NCBI GenBank assembly: GCA_051861205.1
Contig: JBHYDC010000017.1
Span: 1-64,000 of the forward strand
DNA length: 64,000 nucleotides
Direction of reading: 5' to 3'
From: JBHYDC01 sp051861205
GTDB lineage: Bacteria > Pseudomonadota > Alphaproteobacteria > Rhizobiales > Pleomorphomonadaceae
Numbering within the stretch: position 1 is the first letter of the stretch; each line of letters opens with the position of its first letter. The notes beneath the pieces are model-generated. The model did no database searches. It worked only from the letters and a program-made list of their open reading frames with translations, and was not told where the DNA came from. A program made the position numbers and the translations under genes. Positions 46,201 to 53,645 of the stretch are shown here, piece after piece.

Positions 46201-46395
46201 GGGCCAAGGCCGGATCACCGCGAGGATAGGGGGCCGCGCCCAGAACGCCGCGATGAACGCCGGGACGATCGCCGTCCGAACCCGATCCTGGCCGAGCGGC
46301 CGCAAAAGCGCGACAAGCCGATCGATCCGACGTCGCCCTTCGCCGCGCTTGCGGCCCTCAAGGCCGATCTGGAGCAAAAACAGAAGAAAAAGTGA
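43216..46395 (+). CDS. SUV3-like ATP-dependent RNA/DNA helicase with disordered RG-rich tail
   Basis: 1059 residues. Motifs: Walker A GPTNTGKTHLA, motif II FVAIDEVQLAGD, motif III GSATARP, and ATDAIGMGLNLDVDHV then QIAGRAGRYL (motifs V-VI), all as in Suv3-type superfamily 2 helicases of RNA decay. The middle region is helical; after about residue 840 an Ala/Glu-rich stretch and then an Arg/Gly/Asp-rich tail occur, ending FAALAALKADLEQKQKKK. ATG 43216 fits the family start; a TTG at 43168 is also in frame. Coupled to the S4 gene by GTGA. Confidence 0.87.
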   Translation: MTLVQRAPLLSAIRARNVTAVLGPTNTGKTHLAIERLLGHESGAIGLPLRLLAREVYNRISARAGVNQVALVTGEEKIIPPGCRYWVSTVEAMPRDLTVSFVAIDEVQLAGDLERGHVFTDRILNVRGTSETMLLGSATARPLIEKLLPGVHVVSRPRLSQLFYSGSKKITRLPQRSAIVAFSADEVYAVAELIRRQRGGAAVVMGALSPRTRNAQVALFQNGDVEFLVATDAIGMGLNLDVDHVAFAQSRKFDGYQYRGLNPGELGQIAGRAGRYLNDGTFGVTGQVAPFDEDLVRAIEGHEFEPLKTFQWRNADLDFSSVASLRRSLEMPPGVDGLARALPSDDQRALDYALRDAAIGEAAVGPARVKLLWEAAQVPDFRKISPAHHGDIIVALYRFLIERGTIPDDWFARQVAFCDRSEGDIDTLSKRLADIRTWTFVANRPDWLADPLHWQERARAIEDRLSDALHERLTQRFVDRRTSVLMKRLRENAMLEAEITGTGAVLVEGQHVGELHGFRFMPDQTTAADAPDGKAIRTAAAKALGQEFEKRAEKVSKAPNDEVVLSSDGTLRWLGQPVAKLLAGDDALSPRVTLLADEQLTGPSRDKVQARLDLWVGAHIGMLLKPLLDLRSALDLEGIARGVAFRMVEALGTLERSEVGDDVKALDQGQRAVMRKYGVRFGAYHIYVPALLKPAPAALVAQLWALKHGSLDMPGLAELPQMSASGRTSIKVDPTFEATIYRLVGFRVAGERAVRIDILERLADIIRPLIAWKATGDAVTPPDGAVAQGGAFTVTVAMTSLLGCSGEDFASILKGLGYRMEKRMVRVPVKAASVAAEPAAGDAEGGAKATGAAAEVGAEAPAVADAQSEAVSVVASDEAAVDSVEAPAAEDAVAGEVAVADAGGNPAAPAEPGAEEAANVSAAPMFEEKELEIWRPGRFDRGRRPDQRDNRQGQAGGNRADGRQGERAPRPEGRPGERRDDRRPAGGGGQPNRFGGPRPDHREDRGPRPERRDERRDDRRPNPILAERPQKRDKPIDPTSPFAALAALKADLEQKQKKK

Positions 46396-46829
46396 CGGAA
46401 ACGGATCGTCAACGCATCGACAAATGGCTCTGGTTCGCGCGCGTCGTGAAGACGCGAGCCTTGGCTCAGACGCTGGCAACGTCCGGTCACGTTCGTCTGA
46501 ACGGGCGAAAAGTCGACGCGGCGTCGCAGGCGGTGAAACCTGGCGACGTCTTGACGATTGGGATGGGTGGGCACGTCAAAGTGCTGAAGGTCGTGTCGTT
46601 CGCGGCACGGCGGGGCTCCTATCCCGAGGCGGTGACGCTCTACGAGGATCTCTCGCCGGCGCCGGTCAGGCGCGAGGAGGCGTCAGAAGATGACGGGTCC
46701 GACGGGAAGGCCGGAGATGAGGCCGAGAGCGGCGTTATGGCCGGGGTGTCGCCGAGGGCAGTGAGAGGCGAGGGACGGCCGACCAAGCGGGACCGCCGCC
46801 GGTTCGTTCGGTTTGCCGACGAGGGGTGA
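46392..46829 (+). CDS. S4-domain RNA-binding protein (Hsp15-like)
   Basis: 145 residues. The S4 domain is at 8-65: RIDKWLWFARVVKTRALAQTL, SGHVRLNGRKVDAASQAVKPGDVLTI. The C-terminus is acidic then basic (RPTKRDRRRFVRF), as in Hsp15/HslR, which binds stalled 50S-tRNA complexes. The GTG start overlaps the helicase stop (GTGA 46392-46395), so the two proteins are co-produced, consistent with RNA-related roles. Confidence 0.87.
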   Translation: MTETDRQRIDKWLWFARVVKTRALAQTLATSGHVRLNGRKVDAASQAVKPGDVLTIGMGGHVKVLKVVSFAARRGSYPEAVTLYEDLSPAPVRREEASEDDGSDGKAGDEAESGVMAGVSPRAVRGEGRPTKRDRRRFVRFADEG

Positions 46830-46917
46830 CGGGCCTCTTGCGCGTGCCCGAGAACTCCGCTACGCAGCCTCAACGTGAGTTCAACGCTATGCCGGAGCGT
46901 GGTCCGGGAGCCTGGAA

Positions 46918-47256
46918 ATGACCTACGTCGTTACCGACAACTGCATTCGCTGCAAGTACATGGACTGCGTTGAAGTGTGTCCGGTGGACTGCTTCTATGA
47001 GGGCGAGAACATGCTCGTCATTCATCCCGACGAATGCATCGACTGCGGTGTCTGCGAGCCGGAATGTCCCGCCGAAGCGATCAAGCCGGATACCGAGCCC
47101 GGGCTCGATACTTGGCTCAAGCTCAACGCCGACTATGCGGTGCAGTGGCCGAACATCACGACGAAGCGCGATGCGCCGGCCGATGCCAAGGCCTTCGACG
47201 GGATCGAGAACAAGCTTGAGACCTATTTCTCGCCGGAGCCGGGACAGGGCGACTGA
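46918..47256 (+). CDS. fdxA: Seven-iron ferredoxin FdxA
   Basis: 112 residues. The N-terminus MTYVVTDNCIRCKYMDCVEVCPVDCFYEG carries the [3Fe-4S]-type Cys spacing, and CIDCGVCEPECP the [4Fe-4S] cluster motif. The roughly 50-residue C-terminal extension (LNADYAVQWPNITTK) is typical of FdxA. GGGAG is about 9 nt upstream. It carries electrons; partner unknown. The order S4 / fdxA / carD is conserved in related bacteria. Confidence 0.95.
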   Translation: MTYVVTDNCIRCKYMDCVEVCPVDCFYEGENMLVIHPDECIDCGVCEPECPAEAIKPDTEPGLDTWLKLNADYAVQWPNITTKRDAPADAKAFDGIENKLETYFSPEPGQGD

Positions 47257-47370
47257 CATTGCGTGAGCAGTTAGACCGAGACCGCGCGAAGTGAAAGAGC
47301 CGCAGTTACATCGGTGGCTGGGCTGAGATGGAGTGGGTGTGGCCGAGTAGCTGGCTTGCCGCTATTGGCT

Positions 47371-47398
47371 TTGATATCTCCGTGTTTTGTGCTATAAG
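47371..47398 (+). promoter_or_regulatory. Strong sigma70-type promoter between fdxA and carD
   Basis: TTGATA (47371-47376), 16-bp spacer, TATAAG (47393-47398). It predicts a transcript start near 47404, only about 30 nt before a strong terminator hairpin. Confidence 0.6.
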
Positions 47399-47403
47399 GG
47401 TTC

Positions 47404-47460
47404 TCGACAGTCGACATATCGATCCGGTCGCGAAAAAGGCCCCCTTAAGGGGCTTTTTTA
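47404..47460 (+). ncRNA. Candidate short sRNA or attenuated leader upstream of carD
   Basis: The roughly 55-nt interval between the promoter at 47371-47398 and the terminator hairpin at 47433-47459 encodes no peptide of note. Two readings are possible: a stand-alone small RNA, or a premature-termination leader for carD, whose start is 228 nt further on. No known RNA family was recognised. Prediction from signals only. Confidence 0.4.
47433..47459 (+). terminator. Rho-independent terminator upstream of carD
   Basis: GCCCC/GGGGC stem extended by AAAAAG/CTTTTTT (loop CTTAA). It ends 174-203 nt past fdxA, so it may also terminate fdxA transcripts. Confidence 0.85.
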
Positions 47461-47687
47461 TGATGGATTTGGGGCGATTTTTCCCTTGGTCCTCCGCCTT
47501 CTCCCGTGGGCGGATCTCGCGCACCCGGGTCACCACCCAGATCGGCTGCGAAACAACGCGAGAGCGTGCCGGCAGAGCGAGTCCTCGCTGACAGATCACG
47601 ATGCGTGCCCTGCGGGGTCGGTCGCCCCGCTCGGGCGATTGCTTGCGTCGGCGCTCAGTCTGCCGTCACCAGGAGTGGATGGACCGA

Positions 47688-48272
47688 ATGGCCACTACGA
47701 AAAAACCTGCCGTCCGCAATGGGTTTAAGACTAGCGAGTATATCGTTTATCCGGCCCACGGGGTCGGCCAGATCGTCGCGATCGAGGAGCAGGAGATTGC
47801 CGGCTTGAAGCTGGACCTGTTCGTGATCGTGTTCGAGAAAGACAAGATGACGTTGCGTGTCCCGACGGCGAAGGCCGAGCAGGTGGGCATGCGTAAGCTC
47901 GCCGAGCCGGATCTCGTTGAAAAGGCGCTCGAAATCATCAAGGGTCGCGCCCGTGTGAAGCGCACCATGTGGAGCCGCCGCGCGCAGGAATACGAAGCCA
48001 AGATCAACTCCGGTGACCTGGTGTCGATCTCGGAAGTCGTTCGCGACCTTCACCGCGCGTCCAGCCAGCCCGAGCAGTCCTATTCCGAGCGGCAGCTTTA
48101 TGAGGCCGCGCTCGACCGCATGGCCCGCGAGATTTCCACGGTTTCCAAGATCACCGAAACCGAGGCTATTCGCCGCATCGAAGACAGTCTGAACAAGAGC
48201 CCCCGCCGTGTTGCCGCTCGTGGTGACGAACCGGCCGAGGAAGTCGACGAAGACGAGGCCGAAGCGGCCTGA
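47688..48272 (+). CDS. carD: CarD family transcription factor
   Basis: 194 residues. The N-terminal RNA-polymerase-interacting (Tudor-like) domain is FKTSEYIVYPAHGVGQIVAIEEQEIAGLKLDLFVI. The helical C-terminal DNA-contact domain includes MWSRRAQEYEAKINSGDLVSISEVVRDLHR and ends in an acidic tail (AEEVDEDEAEAA). It stabilises open promoter complexes. ATG 47688 (MATTKK) matches relatives; ATG 47679 is in frame with AGGAG only 3 nt away. Followed by a terminator. Confidence 0.93.
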   Translation: MATTKKPAVRNGFKTSEYIVYPAHGVGQIVAIEEQEIAGLKLDLFVIVFEKDKMTLRVPTAKAEQVGMRKLAEPDLVEKALEIIKGRARVKRTMWSRRAQEYEAKINSGDLVSISEVVRDLHRASSQPEQSYSERQLYEAALDRMAREISTVSKITETEAIRRIEDSLNKSPRRVAARGDEPAEEVDEDEAEAA

Positions 48273-48299
48273 ACGCTTCGTTCAAGGTTGTGATCTCAG

Positions 48300-48329
48300 C
48301 GCCCGCCGGCACTCACCGGCGGGCGTTTT
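48300..48329 (+). terminator. Rho-independent terminator of carD
   Basis: Perfect 10-bp stem CGCCCGCCGG/CCGGCGGGCG (48300-48309 with 48316-48325, 6-nt loop) followed by TTTT, 28 nt past the stop. Confidence 0.9.
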
Positions 48330-48806
48330 CGTTTGGGCTCAGTCTTTCGATATATCGCTAGCGATTTGAAAGAGCTGGAACTTGCGACGAAGCGAGGGTG
48401 TTGAACCTTCGAGAGACAGGCGGGTTCTAGAGCATTCTCCGACGAAGTTGGGGAGACATCGTCGTGGGCTGAATGTTCCAACTCCTTGAATTTTGGAACG
48501 ATTTCTTGTCGGTCCTAGGATTGGCCGAGGTCCGTAAAGCGCTCCCGGGCGCTGGAATGAGACCTCATTATCCTCCGAACGACATTTTTGAGGTGATATC
48601 GGCTCAAATCGCTCAATCGGGCGCCATCGCTTCACGGTGTGGAACAACCAGCGGGCTTTGTGCTTGCACTTGGGTGGATGGTTCGGGCTTCACGTTATCG
48701 TGTCCTGGTCCGTTCTGCGTATGCAAGCTCGCCTATCGATAAATCTATCCGCTGGGCTCCTCCGTAATGTTTAGAGAGCAGCAAAGTGAATCCGAGGGAG
48801 CAACCG
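48330..48806. promoter_or_regulatory. Intergenic region upstream of rpoH
   Basis: 477 bases without a supported gene. It contains a perfect 12-bp palindrome ATCGCTAGCGAT (48354-48365). Three GGAAC motifs (48377, 48495, 48641) resemble EcfG -35 boxes, but only the first is followed at the right spacing by a near match (TGTT for CGTT). Short frames on both strands (48473-48742, 48339-48647) show no coding character. Confidence 0.4.
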
Positions 48807-49673
48807 ATGTCGAGGAGTCCGACCGCAAACAGATCGTTCGTCCGCGCCGCGATGAAGGCCCCCTATCTCGAACGGGACGAAGAACATGATTTGGCCGTGC
48901 GCTGGAAAGCGGCGCAGGATCAGGAGGCTTTGCACCGCTTGACGCAGGCGCATATGCGGCTGGTGATTGCCGTCGCGGCCCGGTTCCGCAGCTTCGGCCT
49001 ATCCATGTCCGATCTGATCCAGGAAGGGCACGTGGGCTTGCTTGAGGCGGCGGCGCGCTTCGAGCCGGAGCGGAACGTGCGCTTTTCCACCTATGCCACG
49101 TGGTGGATCCGGGCATCGATCCAAGACTACATCTTGCGCAATTGGTCGATCGTTCGCGGTGGCACGTCATCGACGCAAAAGGCGCTGTTCTTCAATCTGC
49201 GCCGGCTGCGAGCCAAGCTTTCCCAGGGCGACGTCTCGGTCAGCGACGACGAGGTGCACAAGCAGATCGCGCTCGCCATCGGTGTCAGCACGGACGATGT
49301 GGCGATGATGGCCGCGCGGATTTCCGGCCCGGATACATCGCTGAACGCGCCGGTTGGCGAGACCGAAGGCACCGGCGCCGACCGGATGGATTTCCTCATT
49401 TGCGACAAGCCGCTGCCGGACGAGGCGGTGAGTGATCAGATCGACACCGAGCGGCGGCTCGCCTGGCTGCGCGAGGCCATGACGGTACTTTCGGAACGTG
49501 AAATGCGGATCCTTCAGGAGCGCCGGCTCGAGGATGACGGGGCGACGCTGGAGTCGATCGGGGAACGGCTCGGGATTTCCAAGGAGCGAGTTCGCCAAAT
49601 CGAAAACCGTGCACTGGAAAAACTGAAGAGCGCGCTTTTGAAGGATCACCCCGAAATCGCGGTTCCGGCCTGA
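48807..49673 (+). CDS. rpoH: RNA polymerase sigma factor RpoH (RpoH2-like)
   Basis: 288 residues. Region 2: MRLVIAVAARFRSFGLSMSDLIQEGHVGLLEAAARF and YATWWIRASIQDYILRNWSIVR; the RpoH box region is QKALFFNLRRLRAKL; region 4.2 is ERLGISKERVRQIENRALEKLK. Sigma-32-type factor for heat/oxidative stress genes. ATG 48807 is preferred (AGGGAG 8-9 nt upstream) over GTG 48786. Many Rhizobiales have two copies; the position next to carD fits the second one. Confidence 0.92.
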   Translation: MSRSPTANRSFVRAAMKAPYLERDEEHDLAVRWKAAQDQEALHRLTQAHMRLVIAVAARFRSFGLSMSDLIQEGHVGLLEAAARFEPERNVRFSTYATWWIRASIQDYILRNWSIVRGGTSSTQKALFFNLRRLRAKLSQGDVSVSDDEVHKQIALAIGVSTDDVAMMAARISGPDTSLNAPVGETEGTGADRMDFLICDKPLPDEAVSDQIDTERRLAWLREAMTVLSEREMRILQERRLEDDGATLESIGERLGISKERVRQIENRALEKLKSALLKDHPEIAVPA

Positions 49674-49695
49674 TCAGGATCGCCGACAGCGTGTA

Positions 49696-51165
49696 TCAGC
49701 CGCTGACGATCTTGACCTTGTCGCCCACGGAGACCTGATCGCGGGGGCCGAGACCGTTCAGGACGCGGAACAGCACTGCCGGGCGGTCCAGCATCGGCAT
49801 CCGGCGGCCGAGCGTTTCCACGGTGTCGCCGGGCTGAACGGTGATCACTTGGAGCTGCAAGGGCTTCAAGCCAGACTGTTCGTCGGGCGAGAGAGCGCGG
49901 AAGGTCGCAATCGTCTGTTGGAACGTCCGGTCGAAGCGAGCCCCCGGCGTTTTTGTTGCGAATAGGAAGCGGAAGGCCTGTTCGCCGAAGCGGATCACGG
50001 CGACGCGGTAGCGGTAGCCGCGCGCTTCGGCGGAGGCGACAGCGGCGGGGAGACCGTTCAACGTGACCGTTTGGACGGAATCGGGAATCAGGCCGTTGAT
50101 CCAGCCTGAATTGAGATAGCCGACGAGATCGCCGCCTTTCTTCACGTCCGCCGCATCGAAGCGCAGCGCTATGCCGGACGCATCGGTGGCAAGCACCGCG
50201 CGGGCCGTGTTCTCGATCTGGAAACCTTCGGGGACGAGGAAGCCGAGCCCAAGCTTGGCGTGCAGGAATTCGCGGCCGCGTACGTAACCCTCGACCGGAT
50301 CGTCGCCGAACATCAATCCGTTCACATGCCTGAGAAACGCGTCCCGGTCCCGGTCGCCGCCCGGAACGCCGGTCGCACCGGCGGCGGCCACGGCTTGGCT
50401 GATCCGCTCGGGCGTGGAGGGGTGGGAGGATAGGAAATCTGCACTGGCATCGCCGTCGGCCGGCAAGGCGGTTTTCCAGGCAGCGTAGCGCGCCATGGAT
50501 GTGAGGAAGCGGGCGGCGGAATAGGGGTCGTATCCGGCTCTCACCAGCATGCGGATGCCGAGGGTGTCGGCTTCGAGTTCCTGGATCTGGGAGAAGCGAG
50601 CCAGCGATAGCTGCGACGAGGCAAGCGCCACACGCTGCACATTCGGATCGTCGACGACATTTTGCACGACACGGCTGGCGACCGCGGCGGCTTCCGCGCG
50701 CTCGGCCCTGGAAAAGGCGTGGCGGGCCGTGACGTGCGCCATTTCATGGGCAATGACGGCGGCGACTTCGGACGTGTCGTTGGCCAGCGCGAGCAGCCCG
50801 CGCGTGACGTAGACATAGCCGCCAGGCAGGGCGAAGGCATTCACGGCGGGAGAATTCAGAAGCGTGACACGGTAGCTGCGCCAAGGCTCATCGCTGGCCG
50901 CGACCAAGCGCCCGACGGCACGGGCGATGGCGATTTCCGCTTCGCGATCCTCATAGGTGCCGCCGAACGAGGCCAGGATCTTGGGGTGCTCACGCTCGGC
51001 GATCGCAACTTCGCGCGGATCGATCCGGGCGGCGTTGGTGGCGACGAGCGGCGTCGGTCCGATCGCATCGGTCCCGGCGCCGAAGGGATCGGCACAGCCG
51101 ACGAGGGCAAGCGCAGCCGCGAGCAACGCCGCTGCGGCGTGCCCCTTGGCGCGTTTGGATTTCAT
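49696..51165 (-). CDS. M48-family metalloprotease lipoprotein with LysM-like C-terminus
   Basis: About 489 residues. The lipoprotein signal ends LALVGC. The zinc site is AAVIAHEMAHVTARHAFSR (HExxH) with the third ligand Glu in QIQELEADTLGIRML, as in BepA/LoiP-type proteases that clear misassembled envelope proteins. The last 55 residues (ITVQPGDTVETLGRRMP... VSVGDKVKIVSG) look like a LysM or similar peptidoglycan-binding module. ATG 51165 is chosen for the signal peptide; ATG 51192 is possible. Confidence 0.88.
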   Translation of the reverse strand: MKSKRAKGHAAAALLAAALALVGCADPFGAGTDAIGPTPLVATNAARIDPREVAIAEREHPKILASFGGTYEDREAEIAIARAVGRLVAASDEPWRSYRVTLLNSPAVNAFALPGGYVYVTRGLLALANDTSEVAAVIAHEMAHVTARHAFSRAERAEAAAVASRVVQNVVDDPNVQRVALASSQLSLARFSQIQELEADTLGIRMLVRAGYDPYSAARFLTSMARYAAWKTALPADGDASADFLSSHPSTPERISQAVAAAGATGVPGGDRDRDAFLRHVNGLMFGDDPVEGYVRGREFLHAKLGLGFLVPEGFQIENTARAVLATDASGIALRFDAADVKKGGDLVGYLNSGWINGLIPDSVQTVTLNGLPAAVASAEARGYRYRVAVIRFGEQAFRFLFATKTPGARFDRTFQQTIATFRALSPDEQSGLKPLQLQVITVQPGDTVETLGRRMPMLDRPAVLFRVLNGLGPRDQVSVGDKVKIVSG

Positions 51166-51202
51166 CGGTCTCGTTTCGCCCAACCCAGACATATCCTCAG
51201 CG

Positions 51203-52024
51203 TCACTCCGCCCCATTGTCCATAAGCTCAAGGGCGGCTGGCGTTCGCAGCCGCACTTCTGGGCCCTTGTGATCGACCGCATAGCCGCGGACGCGCACGC
51301 TATGTCCTTGCAATTCGTCCGGATCATGACCTGCCGCTGTCAAATCGGCCAAGACAGCTCTGGAGATCACCACCGTACCGTCGGTGGCATAGGAACCGCC
51401 GAAGTTTAGATAGGTCGTGGAGCCTGCTTTGCCTATGGTCAACACGCGTCCAGAAAGAAGAAGAAAGTCAGGCAGCGGCAGCCCCTTCCGGGATTGTATG
51501 TCCAGGATCAGCGTCGGATCGGACCAAAGCCCGCGCTTGGCCGCACGGGCTTCGGCTTCGGCGCGCATCAACGCGGGTCCGCAACTCGTTTCGCCGGGGT
51601 CGACGAGCGCTAGGCCGGCGCGGACGAGGTTTTCTTGGAGCCACCCGGCGCCGTGGACCATGACCTCGCCATGCGCGCGGCGATGACGATCGAGCCGGCG
51701 GTTGCCGTAGATTTCCGCGTCTTTGCCGGCTGCTTTGGAAAGCTCGGCCAGCACGGCTGTTCTGATTACCGGCGAGGCCGATGACGGGACGATGATGCCG
51801 GAGAGGGCAGCGCCCGCCGGGCCCGAGCCTCCCCCGGGAGCGGCGAAGGCGAGCGACGGGCGAAATGACCCGGTACCGATGACGGCCATAGAAACCCGGG
51901 CCGTTGCGCCGAGTGATTCCATGCAGGCCGGCCGAACTTCAGCGGTCGCCGTCAGCGCACCAAAGAAGAGCCCCGCCGCCAAGGCCGCGAGGCCGATAGC
52001 CGGCTTTCGATAGGGTATCCGCAT
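51203..52024 (-). CDS. Thermonuclease (SNase)-fold secreted protein, probably non-catalytic
   Basis: 273 residues. N-terminal signal AIGLAALAAGLFFGALTATAEV. The SNase-like part is recognised from WLQENLVRAGLALVDPGE, CGPALMRAEAEARAAKRGLWSDP. The usual catalytic opening (G-I-D-A-P-E) reads SGIIVPSSAS, so the acidic catalytic/Ca2+ residues are missing. A further beta-rich C-terminal domain (SGRVLTIGKAGSTTYLNFGGSY) resembles an OB-fold. It is immediately upstream of the M48 gene and likely co-transcribed. Start ATG 52024; TTG codons lie just upstream. Confidence 0.75.
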   Translation of the reverse strand: MRIPYRKPAIGLAALAAGLFFGALTATAEVRPACMESLGATARVSMAVIGTGSFRPSLAFAAPGGGSGPAGAALSGIIVPSSASPVIRTAVLAELSKAAGKDAEIYGNRRLDRHRRAHGEVMVHGAGWLQENLVRAGLALVDPGETSCGPALMRAEAEARAAKRGLWSDPTLILDIQSRKGLPLPDFLLLSGRVLTIGKAGSTTYLNFGGSYATDGTVVISRAVLADLTAAGHDPDELQGHSVRVRGYAVDHKGPEVRLRTPAALELMDNGAE

Positions 52025-52387
52025 CTCCAACGGTTCCAATGCCCCGCCGATCCAACTTCATATCAGCTTAACACAGGAGACGGATTGGTGCAGCGCAATA
52101 TGAGCGCTTCTAAGGTTTCGATTCGAAACCAAACCAAGGTGTCACTTGCGGGAAACAGAGGCTCGGGGCTGGTTCGCGGGGATGTCCCGGTTGCGTTATG
52201 CACGGAACTGCGAGCTTGCCGTTGTAGGGCTTGCGCTTTATGAAAGCGAAGAGGTCAACGTTATACTCAAGCTCAGAGCACAGGTTGAGATAGCCGACGC
52301 TCCTGAACTGGGAAAACGGACGAAATCATGACCTTATTGGTTTGGGTGCCGTTCAGATACAGTCTTGGCGCCTATGCATGGCGTTTG
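52025..52387. promoter_or_regulatory. Intergenic region with 17-bp palindrome
   Basis: 363 bases between the leftward nuclease-like gene and the tRNA. The striking element is the perfect odd palindrome GGTTTCGATTCGAAACC (52114-52130), 90 bp upstream of the nuclease-like start, with operator-like symmetry. A 61-codon frame (52146-52331) is unsupported. Confidence 0.5.
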
Positions 52388-52464
52388 GTCCCGGTAGCTC
52401 AGTAGGATAGAGCACAGGTTTCCTAAACCTGGGGTCAGGGGTTCGAATCCCTTCCGGGACGCCA
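52388..52464 (+). tRNA. tRNA-Arg (anticodon CCT)
   Basis: Full cloverleaf: acceptor GTCCCGG/CCGGGAC, D-arm GCTC...GAGC, anticodon stem CAGGT/ACCTG with loop TTCCTAA (anticodon CCT), T-arm with TTCGAAT, and encoded CCA. It reads AGG codons. The 3' side is followed by gene remnants. Confidence 0.95.
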
Positions 52465-52590
52465 ATGCGCTTTTTACCCAGACCACGCCTAAACTTGGCA
52501 CATAAGAAGTGTTTTTCGCTATCCGGCCGCTATTTGGCGTGGGCCGGCTATACTGTTCCGGCAACGCCCTACGGCCCGCATTCGTGACTC

Positions 52591-52770
52591 TTGACTCGGC
52601 CCAATGGGGTGCGACTGACCCAGGCGGAATTGGAAGCCAATCCGCAAGGGCGGAACCTCGGACAGGGGGCTGGCCGTCACCCGCCTATGCGCGGTGGCTT
52701 GGCTGCGTCCATAAGGGGAAGTGATGGCACGGCTTGGGGGCTGCTGCAGCTTTCGGACAAGTATGAAGGC
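52591..52770 (+). pseudogene. Remnant of a GAF-domain sensor protein
   Basis: About 60 residues reading RLTQAELEANPQGRNL...GAGRHPPMRGGLAAS and GTAWGLLQLSDKYEGNF, which matches the GAF segment of sensor histidine kinases (RHPPMRGWLA...LGLLQLSDKYEGEF). No start, kinase domain or continuation is present, and the similarity stops abruptly at about 52770, where a different remnant in opposite orientation begins. Confidence 0.6.
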
Positions 52771-52782
52771 AACTTTGCACCG

Positions 52783-52977
52783 CTACCCGAGATGGCGGGC
52801 CTCCATTTCGATCGCAGCATAATATACGCCTGTGCCTTCGAATTTCTCCAACCCCTTGATCGGCAGGCGGCGGTATTGCACGTCGCTCGCCACGATCACC
52901 GCACGGCCCTGAACCACCACGCCATCGTCTAATTTCAGCGCGAAGCCGCAGCGGCGCTTGCTCGTCAACCGATCCAA
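52783..52977 (-). pseudogene. Remnant of a thioredoxin-reductase-like FAD oxidoreductase
   Basis: About 64 residues: LDDGVVVQGRAVIVASDVQYRRLPIKGLEKFEGTGVYYAAIEME. This corresponds to the central NAD/FAD-domain hinge (ATGAxYRRL...GxGVYYAATxxE) of thioredoxin-reductase-like proteins; the GxGxxG motifs and the redox CxxC are absent. It is truncated on both sides and abuts the GAF remnant. Confidence 0.6.
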
Positions 52978-53042
52978 CGCGCCACAGCAGGGCCAGCGCG
53001 ACGGATTTTGCCTGCAGCAAAAGGGAAATAGCGGCGCGGTTG

Positions 53043-53645
53043 TTAGCGAAGCTCGGTCTCGTCGCCGGCTGGCGGGACGACCATGGCAGTGCGGGCGTTA
53101 AGCTGCGGCGCGGGTGCCGAGGCAATTTGCGTCTTGGCTGCGCGTTCCTCAATGAAAAAAATGTGCCGGCCGATCACCCCGGTCTTCCGAAGGCTCTTTG
53201 ACCAGCGCGGATTTGCGTAGCTGGCGTGATAATGCGTGGAAACGGCGATCGGTCCGAAGGACGCTGTCCGAGGCGTGCATTCCCGTTCGGTCGCCAGCAG
53301 AACGGATGCTCGGTAAAGGATCGCGCCCCAGCTACCGGTATCGCGGATGACGTCCGGCTTGCCGTCACAGGCGAAGGTGAACTGACACCGCAAGCGGCGA
53401 TGGACATTCTGAAAGACAACGCCGCAGACGGTGGCCGGATAGTGCCCGCTTGCCGCCCGGTTGATGATCACGCGGCCAACCGCCATCTGGCCGGCCTCCG
53501 GTTCGCCCCTCGCCTCGAAGTATATAGCGCGGGCGAGGCAGCTCAACTCGTCACTGAGCGGTTTCGAATCGGCCGCAGCCGCCGAAAGGCACGCCGTCAT
53601 CCAAGTCAGGAGCACCGTTGCGGCGCCGATCAGCAGTGTCGTCAA
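53043..53645 (-). CDS. SleB-family cell-wall hydrolase
   Basis: 200 residues. A signal peptide/anchor (LLIGAATVLLTWMTACLSAAAA) is followed by the Hydrolase_2 domain: CLARAIYFEARGEPEAGQMAVGRVIINR with the catalytic Glu, YPATVCGVVFQN, CQFTFACDG and THYHASYANPRW. A lytic-transglycosylase-like role on peptidoglycan is expected. The C-terminal 40 residues are variable. Confidence 0.88.
   Translation of the reverse strand: MTTLLIGAATVLLTWMTACLSAAAADSKPLSDELSCLARAIYFEARGEPEAGQMAVGRVIINRAASGHYPATVCGVVFQNVHRRLRCQFTFACDGKPDVIRDTGSWGAILYRASVLLATERECTPRTASFGPIAVSTHYHASYANPRWSKSLRKTGVIGRHIFFIEERAAKTQIASAPAPQLNARTAMVVPPAGDETELR

Noticed and set aside
42925..46479. 1184-codon open frame antisense to the helicase
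   Set aside because: Same codon-bias artefact; the plus strand carries intact helicase motifs.
48473..48742. 89-codon frame upstream of rpoH
   Set aside because: No family resemblance, poor codon use and no ribosome site.
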